Assembly: GCA_948470475.1 (NCBI GenBank)
Contig: OX419345.1
Coordinates: forward strand, 922,501 to 986,500
Reading direction: 5' to 3'
Source: Galaxea fascicularis
Lineage: Eukaryota > Cnidaria > Anthozoa > Scleractinia > Euphylliidae
DNA: 64,000 nucleotides
The position numbers were made by a program, and so were the translations under genes. The notes beneath the pieces are model-generated. The model saw only the letters and a list, made by a program, of their open reading frames with translations, was not told where the DNA came from and made no database searches. Below are positions 22,906 through 35,700 of the stretch, piece after piece (positions within the stretch are counted from its first letter, which is position 1; each line of letters starts with the position of its first letter).

Positions 22906-24185
22906 GAGGGTCCAAAATAGGGTTTTGCAATCCCGCATCCCGCCACCCTTTTCGGCCTTATCCCGCCATCCCGCCATATCGACAGCCTCCATCCCGATCC
23001 CGCCATAAAACTCCGTAAGTATTTATCGCTATAGTAAATGAGAAAGTCAATTTTATACCCATTTTAACTAACTGTGACTGATCAGCTCAATGGCAATTCA
23101 GATAATACGTATTCAGAGAATTACTTACGTGAGCTTTAGCTCATCTAGGGCCACTTAAGGTATACAGAAATTAAAAAACAAATCGACTGTTAAACCGTAC
23201 TGGACGACCAAATCGGCTAGAAAGTCGACATCTCGAGTAACTTGCTGGTTTCCCAAACCACTTTCCTCTCCTACAAAACCTTTGCATCACCTTCTTCCTT
23301 TTCCGCTGCCTCCGATGAGCCCGAGGCTACTGGCGGTGTCGTCATCATGCCCAGAAACGACCTCGACCCGACCTCTATAAATCTATAAAGTAAACTAGTC
23401 AAACCGTGGAGATATTTCTAAATGAAATATATATTGATGAAATAACGTGCTCTTTGTCCTATCTCCTATCTGTTGTTTTATCGTGACATGCGTTTCATAT
23501 TGCCGATCTTTGAGCGATGGTCTAACAAGCAGATAGTAATTATTTGGTCTATTTGATGCATGCTGTCTTGTTTTCACTAAGACAAACCAACAAGCTTCTG
23601 TTCGCGCTGTACAATAAGTACCCTACTTTCAACTTCAAACAACTGAAAGATTTTAAGAGTTAAAGTGACCTTTAAAAGTAAAAAAATGCAAGCTGTTTTA
23701 AGAGTCTACAAACTCATTTCACATTGTAAAACAAGGTATCAGTCAGATCAGTATCTGCGCGCCTGGGACGAATGGATGAACACGAACACCGATGTACACG
23801 CAAATTGATCCAAATTGCGGTCAAATTGGGTCCCAGCACCAACCAATCGCACTCCGCGTAATGACAGATGCATCATAAAGTATTTATTTTAGTGTAAACA
23901 GATCGCCACTGAGCACCGTGTACCAAAATAAAACTTCCTTTATCAACAGAGATCTTGCGTAAAGAGGTTTTATGGCCGTTTTTGAAGGTCTTTTTTCACG
24001 TGTTCCATCCCGCATCCCGCCATTAATTTTTTAAACATCCCACATCCCGCCTGCGAAAATACAAGCATCCCGGTCTCGCCAGGGAAGTTTCATCCCGTAT
24101 CCCGCCTCTAAAATTTTTCGTATCCCGCATCCCGCCTTGATTTTAAGCCTCATCCCACATCCCGCCAAACCTATTTTGGACCCTC
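22906..24185. mobile_element. Non-autonomous TIR element nested in the gypsy element
   Basis: The ends are inverted copies of GAGGGTCCAAAATAGG. It is flanked by direct repeats AATGTTA (22899-22905 and 24186-24192), or 8 bp if one adjacent C is counted. Subterminal regions (22926-23005 and 24005-24175) are full of ATCCCGCC-type short repeats, in the same orientation at both ends on plus. No transposase frame is visible in its 1280 bp. The TSD length would fit a hAT-like family, but that assignment is tentative. Confidence 0.85.
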
Positions 24186-24187
24186 AA

Positions 24188-24814
24188 TGTTACGAGTTCG
24201 ATTGTGTTGATGAGTGAGAAGTGGATTGTTTGTAGACTAAACAGAACGCAGGGTTGTCGGAACAGCAACAAGGTTATTTATTCCAAACGAAAGTAGTAAA
24301 CTCCGCACAAGACTTCACAATAAGCTCACTCTAGGCTTGTAAAATCACACTCGACCTCCGTCACACTTCAATACTCACGGCCTCTGCCAAATGTATACAC
24401 GACCTCTGTCACACTTCAATAAACACGGCCTCCGCCAACTGTATAAACGACCTCTGACACACTTCAATAAACACGGCCTCCGCCAACTGTATACACGACC
24501 TCCGTCAACTTCAATAAACACGGCCTCCGCTAACTACTCTCAGCTCTCAGCTCTCAGACTTACTTCAACAAACACACTGCTTAGAAAAACTCTAAAGCTA
24601 CACCGACCGGCTTATATACTCCACACAATAAAATTCTAGAACTTTCCAACTCAGCTAAATAAAGAAACATTACAATAAGAACTATTTACAGCTACTACGC
24701 AAACGGCTTAAAATAGAATTACGGAATCACGATGATTCAGCACTAATTAAATATGCAGAACATTCTAGACACTTCCAGACGGTAACGCGAGTCACGCAAT
24801 AATTTTTCGTAACA
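24188..24814 (-). repeat. 5' LTR of the gypsy element (627 bp)
   Basis: It matches the other LTR but has four rather than five 48-bp units (24352-24535). On minus, TATATAAG at 24618-24611 is a plausible TATA box for the element promoter, and AATAAA is at 24282-24277. Confidence 0.95.
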
Positions 24815-24819
24815 GTATA

Positions 24820-26922
24820 TTTATTGTTATTTTTTCACCCTCGGCTAAAGACTCATTTCTATAATGCGATTATAACTGAGTGTATCATTTGTTACGTTCT
24901 CAGTCGCTGTGATGAAGGAAGGCGACTGGGAGTGGTAAGAAAAGAATTTTAAGTACACAACTAAACAGCGCTAGCAGAAGCGTACCAAATATGCCATAAA
25001 GCTTTTCTCGCAAAGCGGATAAAATCTGAAGTATTTCATCATTTCGTGCTTCGTTGCAAGTTGAAATTAACTCTGCATAGAAAGAATAGAATAGAAATTA
25101 TAAAACGAAAACCAGCGGGTCAAGAAGAAAACTCGTCAGAGAACAACTGAGTTTTTTTTTTCTGTGCGTGTTATTAAAATGAACTCTTATCCTGAGAGAT
25201 ATTGGCCTTGGACATGACAAAAGAGCTTAAGCTTCACTGTCAATACTTTTGCATCCCTCCACGCACAGCTTGCTTAGAGGAGAATCACTGACCCAAGGTG
25301 CAAAAACCTTTGATAATCCTGCCAAAAAGTATCGGGTGGTCATTCAATCATTTTAAAATTATGTAATGGAGATGCGAAAATAAAGTGTTGTGTTTTTGTG
25401 TTGAAACAATTTTTCTCCCAAGAAAATGAAGCCCGTAACTTTTTTATATATTTTTGTGTGTTTTGAACATTGTTTACGCACGGGTAATGACAATCTGCGA
25501 CTGCGAGCCAGCGAGCCATGCGAGTCATGCGAGCCATATGTGCGAGCCATCAAAAATTTTGAAAATCGGAAAAAAAATGTAATTCATACTAGGGAGCACA
25601 ATTAAAATCTGTTTTTACTCACTGTTTATCTCTGTTTTCCCTCGCTCGATCGATCGATCGTAGGCGCCATCTTGTTTTTGAAATCATCTAACTCGCGCCA
25701 GTCTCTGCTTTTTGAATGCTCCTCTCTTGAGTCTTGGTCGAAGTTGAATGACTCTTCTGAATCTCTCTACGGACATCACGCTGTTGACTTGCTAAATCTT
25801 TTTCTAATCGTCTTCAATCCTTGGATAATTTGGGCTATTTTCAAGTACCATTATTTTTAAGGATGCAGTAATAGCGTCGTACCACTGGGCTGTGCTGCAC
25901 ACACCTGCCGATACACGTGCGATGTATTATAGCTCTACTCCCATTGTTTGTATCTCGTACTTTTTCTCTACGGGAGAGGGGAGAGGCAAGACTGCGAAAA
26001 GAAAGACTGCAAAGCCGATCGTGTCGGTGTTTTTCAGTGGCTCGCAAGGCTCGCACATTGGCCACACTCTTTACGCACGAATGCACGAGCACAAACCGTT
26101 TGTTAAATACACCATTTTACTAATAATCAGTTCCAGGTGAATTGTGGGTAGATCCAGTCCTTTGAGGGGGCAAACGGTCAAAATTACAATTTCAAATTAC
26201 TTCTTTAAATCGCCGTTTGCCCCCACAAAGGACTGGATCTACCCACAATTCACTCAGAACCGACGATTAGCAAAATGGTGTATTGTAGCAAACGCTTGCT
26301 TTTTGTCATTTCTCTGTGCACATGGCAAGTGCTTCGTCTCTGGGTGACCAATGCCTATCGACTATGTTATCTCAAAAATTTCACAACGACAAAAGGAAGA
26401 GTTTGAGGATGAACATAACAGATATCGCAGTTAGTGAATCCTCCAGCGGGTGATGTAAGATGCTCATTTGTACGCTCGCAGCTCAGGGTAGAAATTCTAG
26501 TAAATAAACGATCGAATGTCAGTATGATTATTTATTCAAGATCACCAGATACCATTTCATTTAGTTAATACTTCAATTCAAACGTATCCGTTTAAGCCCT
26601 CTCAGGACGGAGAAACTGAAAGTTTCTTTGTTTGTAACACGAAAAAATGACATAAAATACGCAAACAAAAATTTCTGAAACTTCGTCTTTCAGCAAAACT
26701 TGCTACTGACAAAGCAAACATCAATGCCTGTCACTAAACTGTGACGGACAACGGAGTCAGGTTAAAAGAAATACTGCACCGAGTTTGCCGGTTGGCTCCA
26801 AGGACGTCTTCAGTGTTCGAAGTGAATCCGCGTTAACAGTCTGACACTGTTAGAAAATGTTTTACTTAAATTCAACCTTTTTGTTGATGACGGATGAGTC
26901 CAATACAGATACCTTAAGGGGG

Positions 26923-26954
<32 letters not shown>

Positions 26955-27508
26955 GGGAAGTAGTACACAAGAATTTAGTTTTATCAACGGAGTTGATAAT
27001 TTAAATTGACCACCGTACAAGGTGACGCTTCGAGCGTTCAGCCCTTCGGCACTCGGCAGATATCGTACATTCATAATTTTGTTACTTTCATATAATAGCG
27101 ACGCCACTAAAGTTGGGTTTTGGATCAAGCGTTTCAGTTGGTTGGGGCTTATTTGTGTTCTATTTGCAAAAGATCTTTTTCGTATTTATTAGTTTGCTTA
27201 GGTTTGTTAAACTTAGAATGACTGAAAGCAATGTGCATTAATTAACCGCTGTTTCTTTGCCCACCGTGCTGCTGCCGTCTGCCGCTCGCTACCCACAGAT
27301 TTCCTATCATTAGCTTTGAGAAATCCGAGTGTCTGGTACCAGATGCGAATAAAAAGAGCAAGACCTAGGTACTGCCCCTGAATGACCAACTGGAAACAAA
27401 AACCATCACGTAATGAGTGTTAATTTTGTCAGTCCTCTCGCACACGCACAGGCGCCGCGAGACGTGTTTTGTGCCGTATTGCACTTTTTTTTATTTCCTT
27501 GGAGTCCT
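24820..27508. other. Intergenic, no gene seen
   Basis: No coding exon was recognised. It contains a short GCGAGCCAT microrepeat at about 25499-25549 and a palindromic MITE at 26108-26282. On minus, AATAAA at 27495-27490 lies 14 nt past the WD40 gene stop. Confidence 0.5.
26108..26282. mobile_element. Palindromic MITE, copy 1 (175 bp)
   Basis: A nearly complete hairpin with ends TACACCATTTTACTAATAAT and its inverse, flanked by TA. Arms carry GAATTGTGGGTAGATCCAGT, then GGGGGCAAACGG. A second copy of identical length is at 27764-27938. TA borders suggest a Tc1/mariner-type target preference. Confidence 0.9.
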
Positions 27509-30500
27509 TTAAGCCAGTTCCCAAATAAATGTAAAGCCTTTGGCATCAGCTGAAATGAAATTTCTTCCGGAGAAGCAGCAAGTCAGAATTTCTGCCTCGT
27601 GTTGCGGGTTTTCCCGTTGGTTTACCGATTGGTTTTCCCTGCAAAAAAAAGATACGAGATCAAACGAAGTTAAGTAGCATTCTAACAGGAAGCGGAAGAG
27701 GAAAGAGAAAAGGACCAAGAGGCTCGAAAGAATGGTAACCCTGTGTCTTCATCCTTCCTGCAATACACCATTTTACTAATAATTAGTTCCAGGTGAATTG
27801 TGGGTAGATCCAGTCCTTTGAGGGGGCAAACGGTCAAAATTGCAATTTCAAATTACGTCTTTAAATCGCCGTTTGCCCCCACAAAGGACTGGATCTACCC
27901 ACAATTCACCTGGAACTGATTATTAGTAAAATGGTGTATTTGTCAGGTTTCGGGCTCTTTGGATACTATTGTGTCTTCTCCCTATAACAGGACCTAAGTC
28001 TGGTTAACCCTTTTCACCGCCACTTCCCGTGTTCACACAAGGTCGAGACATGTTTAGCCTGACCAAGAATGATCCGTGCTTCAATGCGAAAACTTTTCGC
28101 AAGAGGAAATGCATTGCGCGAATCGTCGTGATCCAATCTCGCTTGTTCTGAGCATGATTGAAACTACTTCACGTACGAGTTAGATTACATCTCAATCAGA
28201 TGAAACACGTTAAAGATGAAAGCGGACCAAGAATGATCCGTGCTTCAATGCGAAAACTTTTCGCAAGAGGAAATGCATTCGCGAATCGTCGTGATCCAAT
28301 CTCGCTTGTTCTGAGCATGATTGAAACTACTTCACGTACGAGTTAGATTACATCTCAATCAGATGAAACACGTTAAAGATGAAAGCGGAAAGCAGAGTTG
28401 AGGCAAGTCGAAAAAAATTAAATTGACGCTTCGATAAAACAAAGTTTTAGTTCAACTGTGCGCCGATGAAGAGATAAAACAGCAATTACAGAAAAAAAAA
28501 ATCAGGGAAACATCCCCGCAAAAGGTAACGACCAACCATCCTATACAGGTATCCGGGCAACAGTACCAATATCTACTACTCACTGGGTATGCTATGCCAT
28601 GCTGACGAGGCCTAACAAGGCCGAAACAGCTGTCCATGGCTGCTAATACTCAGGCTCAAATTTTACTGATTTGGTAGATTTAGGGGGTAATGCGCGCTAC
28701 ACCACGTGGCCTTAGCGTCCAATGAGTGGCTTGCAGCTTACCTAGACACATTAATTTTGTGAGGTATTCTTGTCACTCCAAGCCACATCCCACAAGCCTT
28801 ACACTTCCAAAATCTACTACTGTTTGCAATATAAGGAAGTAAAAGCACTGCTTTTAAGCTTGTGGATGAAATTCTTGTTTAACTAGTACAGCTCCTTATT
28901 ACTGGTTACAGAATGCTTTCCCGGATAACTGGCTGTTAAACTATTTTTCTTTATAAGAACATCTAATTTTGAAGCTGAGGTTCGACGTTCTTATTTTTCT
29001 TCGCAAGTTTAGCCTGAAACGTTCTTAAGATGTTCTGTTACATGGTATACACACGATGTCGCGCTAACCAATTACTGGTAAATTTAGGTTTACAAAAAAC
29101 ATTGAACATAGGGACTCACAACGCAACATAACGTCACCAGATTTTGCACTGAAAGCGCAGAAAACGTTCATGTGTTCATAATATACTACTCATTTAAAAA
29201 AAATAAATAAGCAACATAAAGACATTCGTAACTGACTCTCAGCCTGGGCCATGTTCTAAGCATGTTCTTAAATTAATGTTTATCTCAGACTCGAAGTTCT
29301 TCTAAAAAGGTTCTTATAAAAAAAAAAAAAAAAAAGAGTGTATCAGATCTCCTAACGTTAGAGTCTGTTTCCGATAATCTGAAGGAGAACCATGGCAACA
29401 AAGTTCCCAACCATATGGTTGGCTGTTAAAATAGTTATCTTAGATCCCGTAACCTTTACAAGCAGATACTTACCAGAAACTCCAAGAGTTCTTCTCTACA
29501 GAGTCCCATATGTTGACAGTCCTGTCAGCGGCAACGCCCACTATGTATCTTCCATCCGGAATAAATGAAATAGCCTGGATTTAGAACAACAATTTCACGT
29601 TACATACACCGTACGTAATTTATACGCCTTTGACAGCCTTTGATTAAGCTTGTTCCAGAATATCAGATAGTTTAGGCTTCGCTCGCTCTCCGCCATCTGG
29701 GCGGGGCTTGGAACAGGCTATCTTTGGTTCACATCAAAGAAATGACAAACGGAATGAACACTTATAACATCTGGTTTTTGCATCTCTTTTGGCAGTTCGG
29801 TTAACACGCGCCTTTGATGTCCATCAAAGATTCCTATATACACAAATCAGAACAGCATTTGACTGCCTCAATCAAAAAGAGCGTTACTTTTGATCTCTGG
29901 CCCTTTGATAAACGGCATCACAAATACTGTTCCAGATTAAGGCCAGCCTTATGAATTATGATACTCCCTCAACTGTTACTTGGTCTAAAATATTACCTAC
30001 TGGATGAAAGCTGTTGAGGACTCCCTTCTTCAGGTACTACTTAGTACGCTGTGTAAGTTATCTGCACTGAATGCCACTACACAAATGAAAGTTCCTGCAC
30101 AGTAGGCCGGGGGGGGGGATGGGGGTACTCCTAGGAATTCTAGGTAGGTGTGTTCCTCCCAATTCTCCAAATTCTGAACCTATTTCAGGCCAAAACATTC
30201 CATTTTCCACACCCGTTTTCAGACCTGGCCTCTAAAATCCGTACTCGTTGTCAGACCTGAGGTCGCTGCGGTTACAAATTTTCCTACTGGCTTAGTTGTG
30301 GCGTAAAGTGCCGAAACGAAGAATTGGTAAAATTAACGGCTCAAAGAATACCGTTTGGTTGGTTCTCTTTCCCTATCACTATAATCTGGATGGAAAAGAC
30401 AAATACGTTTATACGCTCTCGATGTTCCCTTGAAAACGATAAACGATTTAGACCCAAGTGGTCAAAACCTATAGCCCTTTTCAGACCAAATCGGCCCAAA

Positions 30501-30646
30501 AACCATTACCCTTTGGGACGGCACATACCTATGCAGCCTATATATGGGAGTATACCCCCCCCCCCCCTCATGGGCAGTACATCTCGGCGTTAGTGTTTAT
30601 TACGCTGTATATATATATATATATATATTGTTATTTTATATTATTA

Positions 30647-30680
<34 letters not shown>

Positions 30681-32718
30681 TATTTATTTTATATTATTGT
30701 TATATATATTGTTATTTTAAATTTAAATATAAATAAGCAAAACAGTAAATAATAATCTGAGGTTATTCAAACCTTCAGCTGTTTTTCAGTGCCTCTAATA
30801 TCCACACTGTTGTCGGGCTCAAATTTGTGACCATGCATGGTCCAAACTGTGGTTTTGTTACCAGATAAGGACGCAAACACAGGATCCACCGGCGAAAATA
30901 TAACACTTTTCACGGGTGCAGTAAATTGGCTCAGTGTACACACACAGTCCCAGTTGCTTTCCTTTCTCCAAGCGCGGATTGTCCTATCATCTGAGCCTGT
31001 CAGGGCCACCGCACCATCAGGGGAAAACTGCACCACGTTCACTGCGCCCGTGTGTCCCGAGAGTTGTTTGACGTCACCCCCTGGGACAAATTCCCCGGCT
31101 CCCGGGCGTATCTTGTACAGGCGCGCGGTTTTATCACGAGAAGCAGACGCAAGGAATTTGCCGTCCTTTGAAAAGGAGCAGAACAACACAGCGTCCGAGT
31201 GTAACTCTGAAAACAAAGAATTACACAATTATAAGCGGTGTACAGCACTTTAACTGTGACTTCTTTTTCTATCATTACGGAATAGGGTCGGAAGTTGGGA
31301 CCTGTTCTGTTTTAGGAATGAACGGGAATGGCAGAATAAACAGAATGAACAAGAAAAGGGAAGCTTCTTCACTTCCAAATTGTTTGTTTTTTATGCCCGT
31401 TTCTACTTGATCAGTTTCTTCCTGACCCAATAATAAATTCCTCCATAAACGGAAATTTTATCACGACGGAAATTTCAGTTATCTTCATACCATGTTTAAC
31501 AGCAAACTAACAGATTTACAAGTTTCGTCGTAAAATTCAACCGCGTCGTCGATAAAAAGTCATTTGTGAGAAAGAAAATTATTTCTGGACATTACAGTTT
31601 CATACTTTTTTTTGTTTTTATTTTTCAGAGAACCAATCAATAAAGATTCTGAATCATTTTAGCTATACTGTCAAAATTATCAACATATGCAAATTCTGAA
31701 AGCTTCCGGATTTTCCTTCAGATCATTAATATTCAATGCAAGCAGGTGCAAGGCGCTTGGCAAATCCTCTCTTGCTAAATACAAACGACAAATAAAACCG
31801 TGCAAAACATTTTATTAGTTGTGGTACACGAAATTACTTATTTTCGGTTCGGCATAAAGTACGGGCCTTAAATTTTAAACCGACGATTGGATAAACAGTA
31901 GATGAATAGACAACCAGTCACTCTATTTGCATTGGAAAAGGCACTGAAAATTCACAGCACTACTGGGAATCTAGAATTCGGGAAAGTCCGAAAAATACAG
32001 CTTTACTGTAAGCAAGTTATCCGTCGATGTCTTGACCGTAAAACCCCTAGTGTAAGAAGTTTGCTATTTTGTTTGAAAATAAACCCATTTCCAGTTCTCA
32101 CAATTCTAAAGCAGGATGCCAGTATATATAGCTGAACGTGTTTTAGACAAAGCCCTGTTTGCGGTTTTTATTTTGTTTTAACCTCCATGCAAACTTGATT
32201 ATTTCTCGAAGTTCAAGGCGGACAACACCCACGCATATGTCTAGTAGAAATCGCCGTAAAATGTGAGAAGCGTCTCATAGGTGAATCTTTTTTCGAGGTA
32301 TAATCATCATATCTTTTATTCTAAAAGCATCTGAGTAAAAGTAGATAAGTTAAAAAAATCAGAAAATTTCTCTATAGATTTACTCGGTATAAATCTGTCA
32401 AAACCTACCTAACCGAGAGGCACGCCTTCCACTGTCATAATTCCATAATATGACCTTTTTGTCGCGAGAGGACGAAGCTAAAATCGGCCCAATCGAACAG
32501 AAAGAACAAGATGTAACTTCTTCCGTGTGTCCTCCTTTGAGTGTTCTTAATATCTGCCCTGTAGTTATTGTCCAGATGTTGATTTTTCCATCGGTTGAGC
32601 ATGTAGCCAGAACCTTTTCTCTTGGATCGACCGTACAATATACAATAGCACCATCGTGGCCTTGAAGGCAATGAAGCAAGCGTTTCTCAAACGAGGAAAA
32701 ATGGCTTCGTGCAGACAT
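27509..32718 (-). CDS. WD40-repeat protein, seven-bladed propeller (4 coding exons)
   Basis: Exons on minus are 32718-32409, 31206-30773, 29574-29474 and 27638-27509. They join in frame to 975 nt, 324 residues. Seven WD repeats can be counted. The first two close with KINIW (W49) and KVILW (W92); later ones carry LASASRDKTARLY, LTGSDDRTIRAW, VAADRTVNIWD and, at the C-terminus, GFTFIWEL. The protein is therefore essentially one beta-propeller, a scaffold for protein complexes; the partners are unknown. The chosen ATG is the first in its frame within an exon that begins at an acceptor-like site (32744), so upstream coding sequence in an unseen exon is possible. Introns hold a MITE, a tandem duplication and other repeats. 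It is divergent to STYXL1. I cannot name the orthologue. Confidence 0.85.
27764..27938. mobile_element. Palindromic MITE, copy 2, in WD40 gene intron
   Basis: The same 175-bp hairpin as 26108-26282, flanked by TA, with better-preserved arms (the right end reads ACCTGGAACTGATTATTAGT). It is in the last intron of the WD40 gene, 1.7 kb from copy 1. Confidence 0.9.
28061..28387 (+). repeat. Recent tandem duplication, 164-bp unit
   Basis: Units 28061-28224 and 28225-28387 start with GACCAAGAATGATCCG and end with GATGAAAGCG. They differ visibly only by a small indel (GCATTGCGCG against GCATTCGCG). It lies in the last intron of the WD40 gene. Confidence 0.92.
28599..28647 (-). repeat. Dispersed 50-bp repeat (partner at 43165)
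   Basis: The reverse complement starts ATTAGCAGCCATGGACAGCT and reappears at 43165-43217 on plus with a 3-nt size difference and few substitutions. It is part of a dispersed element whose borders I cannot fix. Confidence 0.7.
28955..29325. repeat. TIR element remnant with TTATAAGAAC ends
   Basis: Ends TTTATAAGAACATCT and GTTCTTATAAA are inverted. The right half is similar to 34110-34310, which shares the ACTGACTCTNAGNCCTGGG stretch. It lies in the last WD40-gene intron. No coding capacity. Confidence 0.5.
30105..30570. repeat. G/C-tract-ended repeat element
   Basis: It begins with a G10 tract, then ATGGGGGTACTCC, and ends with GGGAGTATACC followed by a C tract, so the ends are roughly inverted. 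I associate elements of this look with coral genomes. A TA/TTA microsatellite follows at 30607-30720. Confidence 0.55.
30607..30720. repeat. TA and TTA microsatellite
   Basis: Runs of (TA)n then (TTA)n in a WD40-gene intron. Confidence 0.9.
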
Positions 32719-35700
32719 GCCCGACAACGGTGTACAACTTTCCCCTGAAAAATAGAAGTATTTACAATGATTTAGTCGTCTCGGGAGCAATTTTATACCC
32801 CGAATCAGTCGAGTTGATGTCAAGCCTCCCAAGCCGCCAAAATTGTCTTTTTGAAAGCAGTTCTATGCAAATCAATCTCTGGCGGTTTATGTTGATTATT
32901 CAAAAGGCAGGCGCTTATTTTAAAACACACACGTGTTGTCACGTTGTGATAACAGATACTTTTCGTGACAAAAATAGACCAATATTTTCCGTTAAGGCGC
33001 GTTATATGGCTAATGAAAATTACATTGATAGATGCATTCGCTAAACCTCTCTGTTTCATTTCACTCTTATTTAGGAGGTCATTGGGAATTATCTTTTGCC
33101 TTAAAGATCAGTTCAGGTAGCTTAAAAATGTTTTGACACACCGTTTTCCCGCGCGCAATAGAAAATCACTGTCGCAGTGCTAATTATACATCAACAGCTT
33201 TAGGAAAAAGAACGATTAAACCTTCCATCTCCTTTTGGCAAAACGCATCAACTAACAGACAAAACCAAGGTAAGCTTTTCCTCTACAACGGTAATTTTTT
33301 AGGAGCAAATGATAATTCTAGGTTTACCTTTAAGCCTTTTATATCTTTATAAACGATATGGTTAAGAAACATAACACACCTCTGTAACTCGGAGAGGCAC
33401 AGAAGAAGACTTCAGCTGGCCCGGGCGCCTGATTTATTGGACCTGCATCAACTCGGGCCGTGCGCAAATATTTTCCCTTAAAAAATCATATTACACGTCA
33501 ATCAAACTGGTGATTTCTTTACATGTAACTTTGTTTGATAACAGCGGGTTAAGATCTGACTTATTGCCAATCTACCAAGAAGCAGGGTCAAGTTTGTGTG
33601 TATAGTACCGCCGGCGTCACTTTAGCTAATCCATACTTCAACTTCGTTTTGCGTTGTTTTTATACGCAAAGCAGTTGCTTTTGTCCTTATTGCTTCCAGT
33701 AACCTTGCTTGCTGCAGCTGAAGATACGCGTTAAGTAAGGCAGCTGAGCTCAAGTGTATAAAGATCCAAAAGTCATATTTCTATTCTTGATAGACTGTTG
33801 CGGTAAATTTTAAGTCTTCTCATTTGATGTACCATCAGTTAAAACACACCGCCTGTTTTTGCCAACAGAGGGTTCTGTGACTCGTGGTACTTTCGAGAAA
33901 CCTGCCTCGATTACAACGCTATTGCCATTCTACATTCCCTCACATTTTACATCAATCTTGACCTAAGTGAAAATCGCTTATTTCGACTCCTACGTGCAAC
34001 GGAATCGCTGGCATTACTGATTAGTTAATAGTGGAGATCGTCTGTTCAAACTACCCAGTCGCGCTTTACATTTTCTACTTAAATAATAGCGGCGACAACG
34101 ATCAACGTTTTATAATCCATGTGGCAAAGTTCATGTGTACACAGCATACTAGTGAGCTCATTTATAAAAAATAAATGAGCAAAATAAAGATATTCTTGAC
34201 TGACTCTAAGGCCTGGGTTTGTTCTAAGAATGTTCTTTAAAATTTGGGTTAATCTCAGCCTCGACGTTCTTATATAAAAGGTCCTTATAGAAGAAAAAAA
34301 GAGCGTAGTCTCGTTCCTCTAGGTTCTTTTAGACAAATTTACCATTCGACATTAACTACAACTAGATTGAACACTCAGTCAACTGATGTGCTTAACGAAT
34401 CTCTATGTTTGTTGATCAACAATAGCCATCAAACGCTTGAGTGATCTAATTGTTAGTATGCGAAATCATCGTCAGCAGTTAAAAGTTTGACATGCAAGCA
34501 TGATCGCATTTGCTTTCCGAAACGCAAATTAATACAAAACAGCTCATTAAAAATAAATAGAGGCAAATTAGCGCGAAAAGCACTGAATAAAACTCTTTCT
34601 TTTCTGATAGATAACCTTTTTTATTTCAGTTTCATGTCACGCTATTTCTTGGATTTATTGGTTTACATAATGTTATCCTTATGATCAATTTGAGTAACAC
34701 TGTACCTTTGAACCGTCAAAATGTTTAGACGTGAACTTCAGAATTCTCTCGATTTCTCGCGAACCCGTGTTTGAGCAACTGTTGACCTCTGTGCAGAAGA
34801 TAGAGTAATCTCACATCATGTGGTTGAATTTAGCATTCCACAGACGTGAAGTGTAGTATGATCAGCACGGAATATACGAAACATTAAACAGGATTTTTTA
34901 TTCTATTAAGTCAGTGAATTTAAGGAGAGTGTAAGCTGAACGTCAAAATAGATTGGTGAATGGATTTTCTCTAGTAATTTCACATAAGGCACGTAACAGT
35001 TGCTAGGGTTTTTACATTATCGGCGCTATCGCAGCCATACAAATCAGTCTCCAGACGGATTCACGCGACATTTGGGCATTGTTGAAAGAAAATCGTGAAA
35101 TGATACATGAACTACATACAGTTACGGTAATTACAGCAGAACATATATATGAAGCAAGCACGTGATCAGAAGAGTTATAAAACTCTGCACTCACTTTTTG
35201 ATCCACTGATTTCAGCAGTTGTACGCTTTGACCAACAACACCTCATAGTACGCATAGTCCATCCGGACTGAGTAATCTCTTCGTGACTTGTTGAGGATAA
35301 AACAATGAATTTTTTTACTTGAAACGAACCCAACGAGGTATCCTATCGATACTGAAGATCCTTCTAGTTTGTAAGACCCTGGAAACCAGTTTCGAAAACA
35401 GATAATGTAGGATGTGCTTACATCTCGTCGGTGACACTGAAGACAAATATTTTGTTAATGGCTCATTTCTCGCTTGCGTGTATCCGGTCGTCACGCCTTA
35501 TTGGCCGTTCCGAAATTCAAAAGGGAACTGGGGCGAGTTTCAAATTTTGAAGTAATCGATAAATTGACACCATCACATGAAAGATAACATTGAGATTGGT
35601 CGTTTCACCAAGTTTGATTACAGGGACCAAGTTATGGACCTTGAAACGTAGCTCAAAGTCCAAACAAACGTCTCTAATTTTGTGACAGCGTCCCCCAAAA

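Larger units (their letters stand above)
18608..24814 (-). mobile_element. Ty3/gypsy LTR retrotransposon lacking RT and RNase H, with nested insertion
   Basis: A complete element lies between 5-bp target duplications GTATA (18603-18607 and 24815-24819). LTRs are 18608-19283 (3' on minus) and 24188-24814 (5' on minus), both TG...CA with TGTTACG/CGTAACA ends. They differ by two substitutions, one single-base indel and one 48-bp repeat unit, so insertion was recent. A purine tract (GAGAGGGGGTTA on minus) abuts the 3' LTR. One ORF encodes gag, protease and integrase. There is no reverse transcriptase or RNase H anywhere between the LTRs. A TIR element (22906-24185) splits the 5' LTR from the primer-binding site. 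It cannot replicate on its own. Confidence 0.93.
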
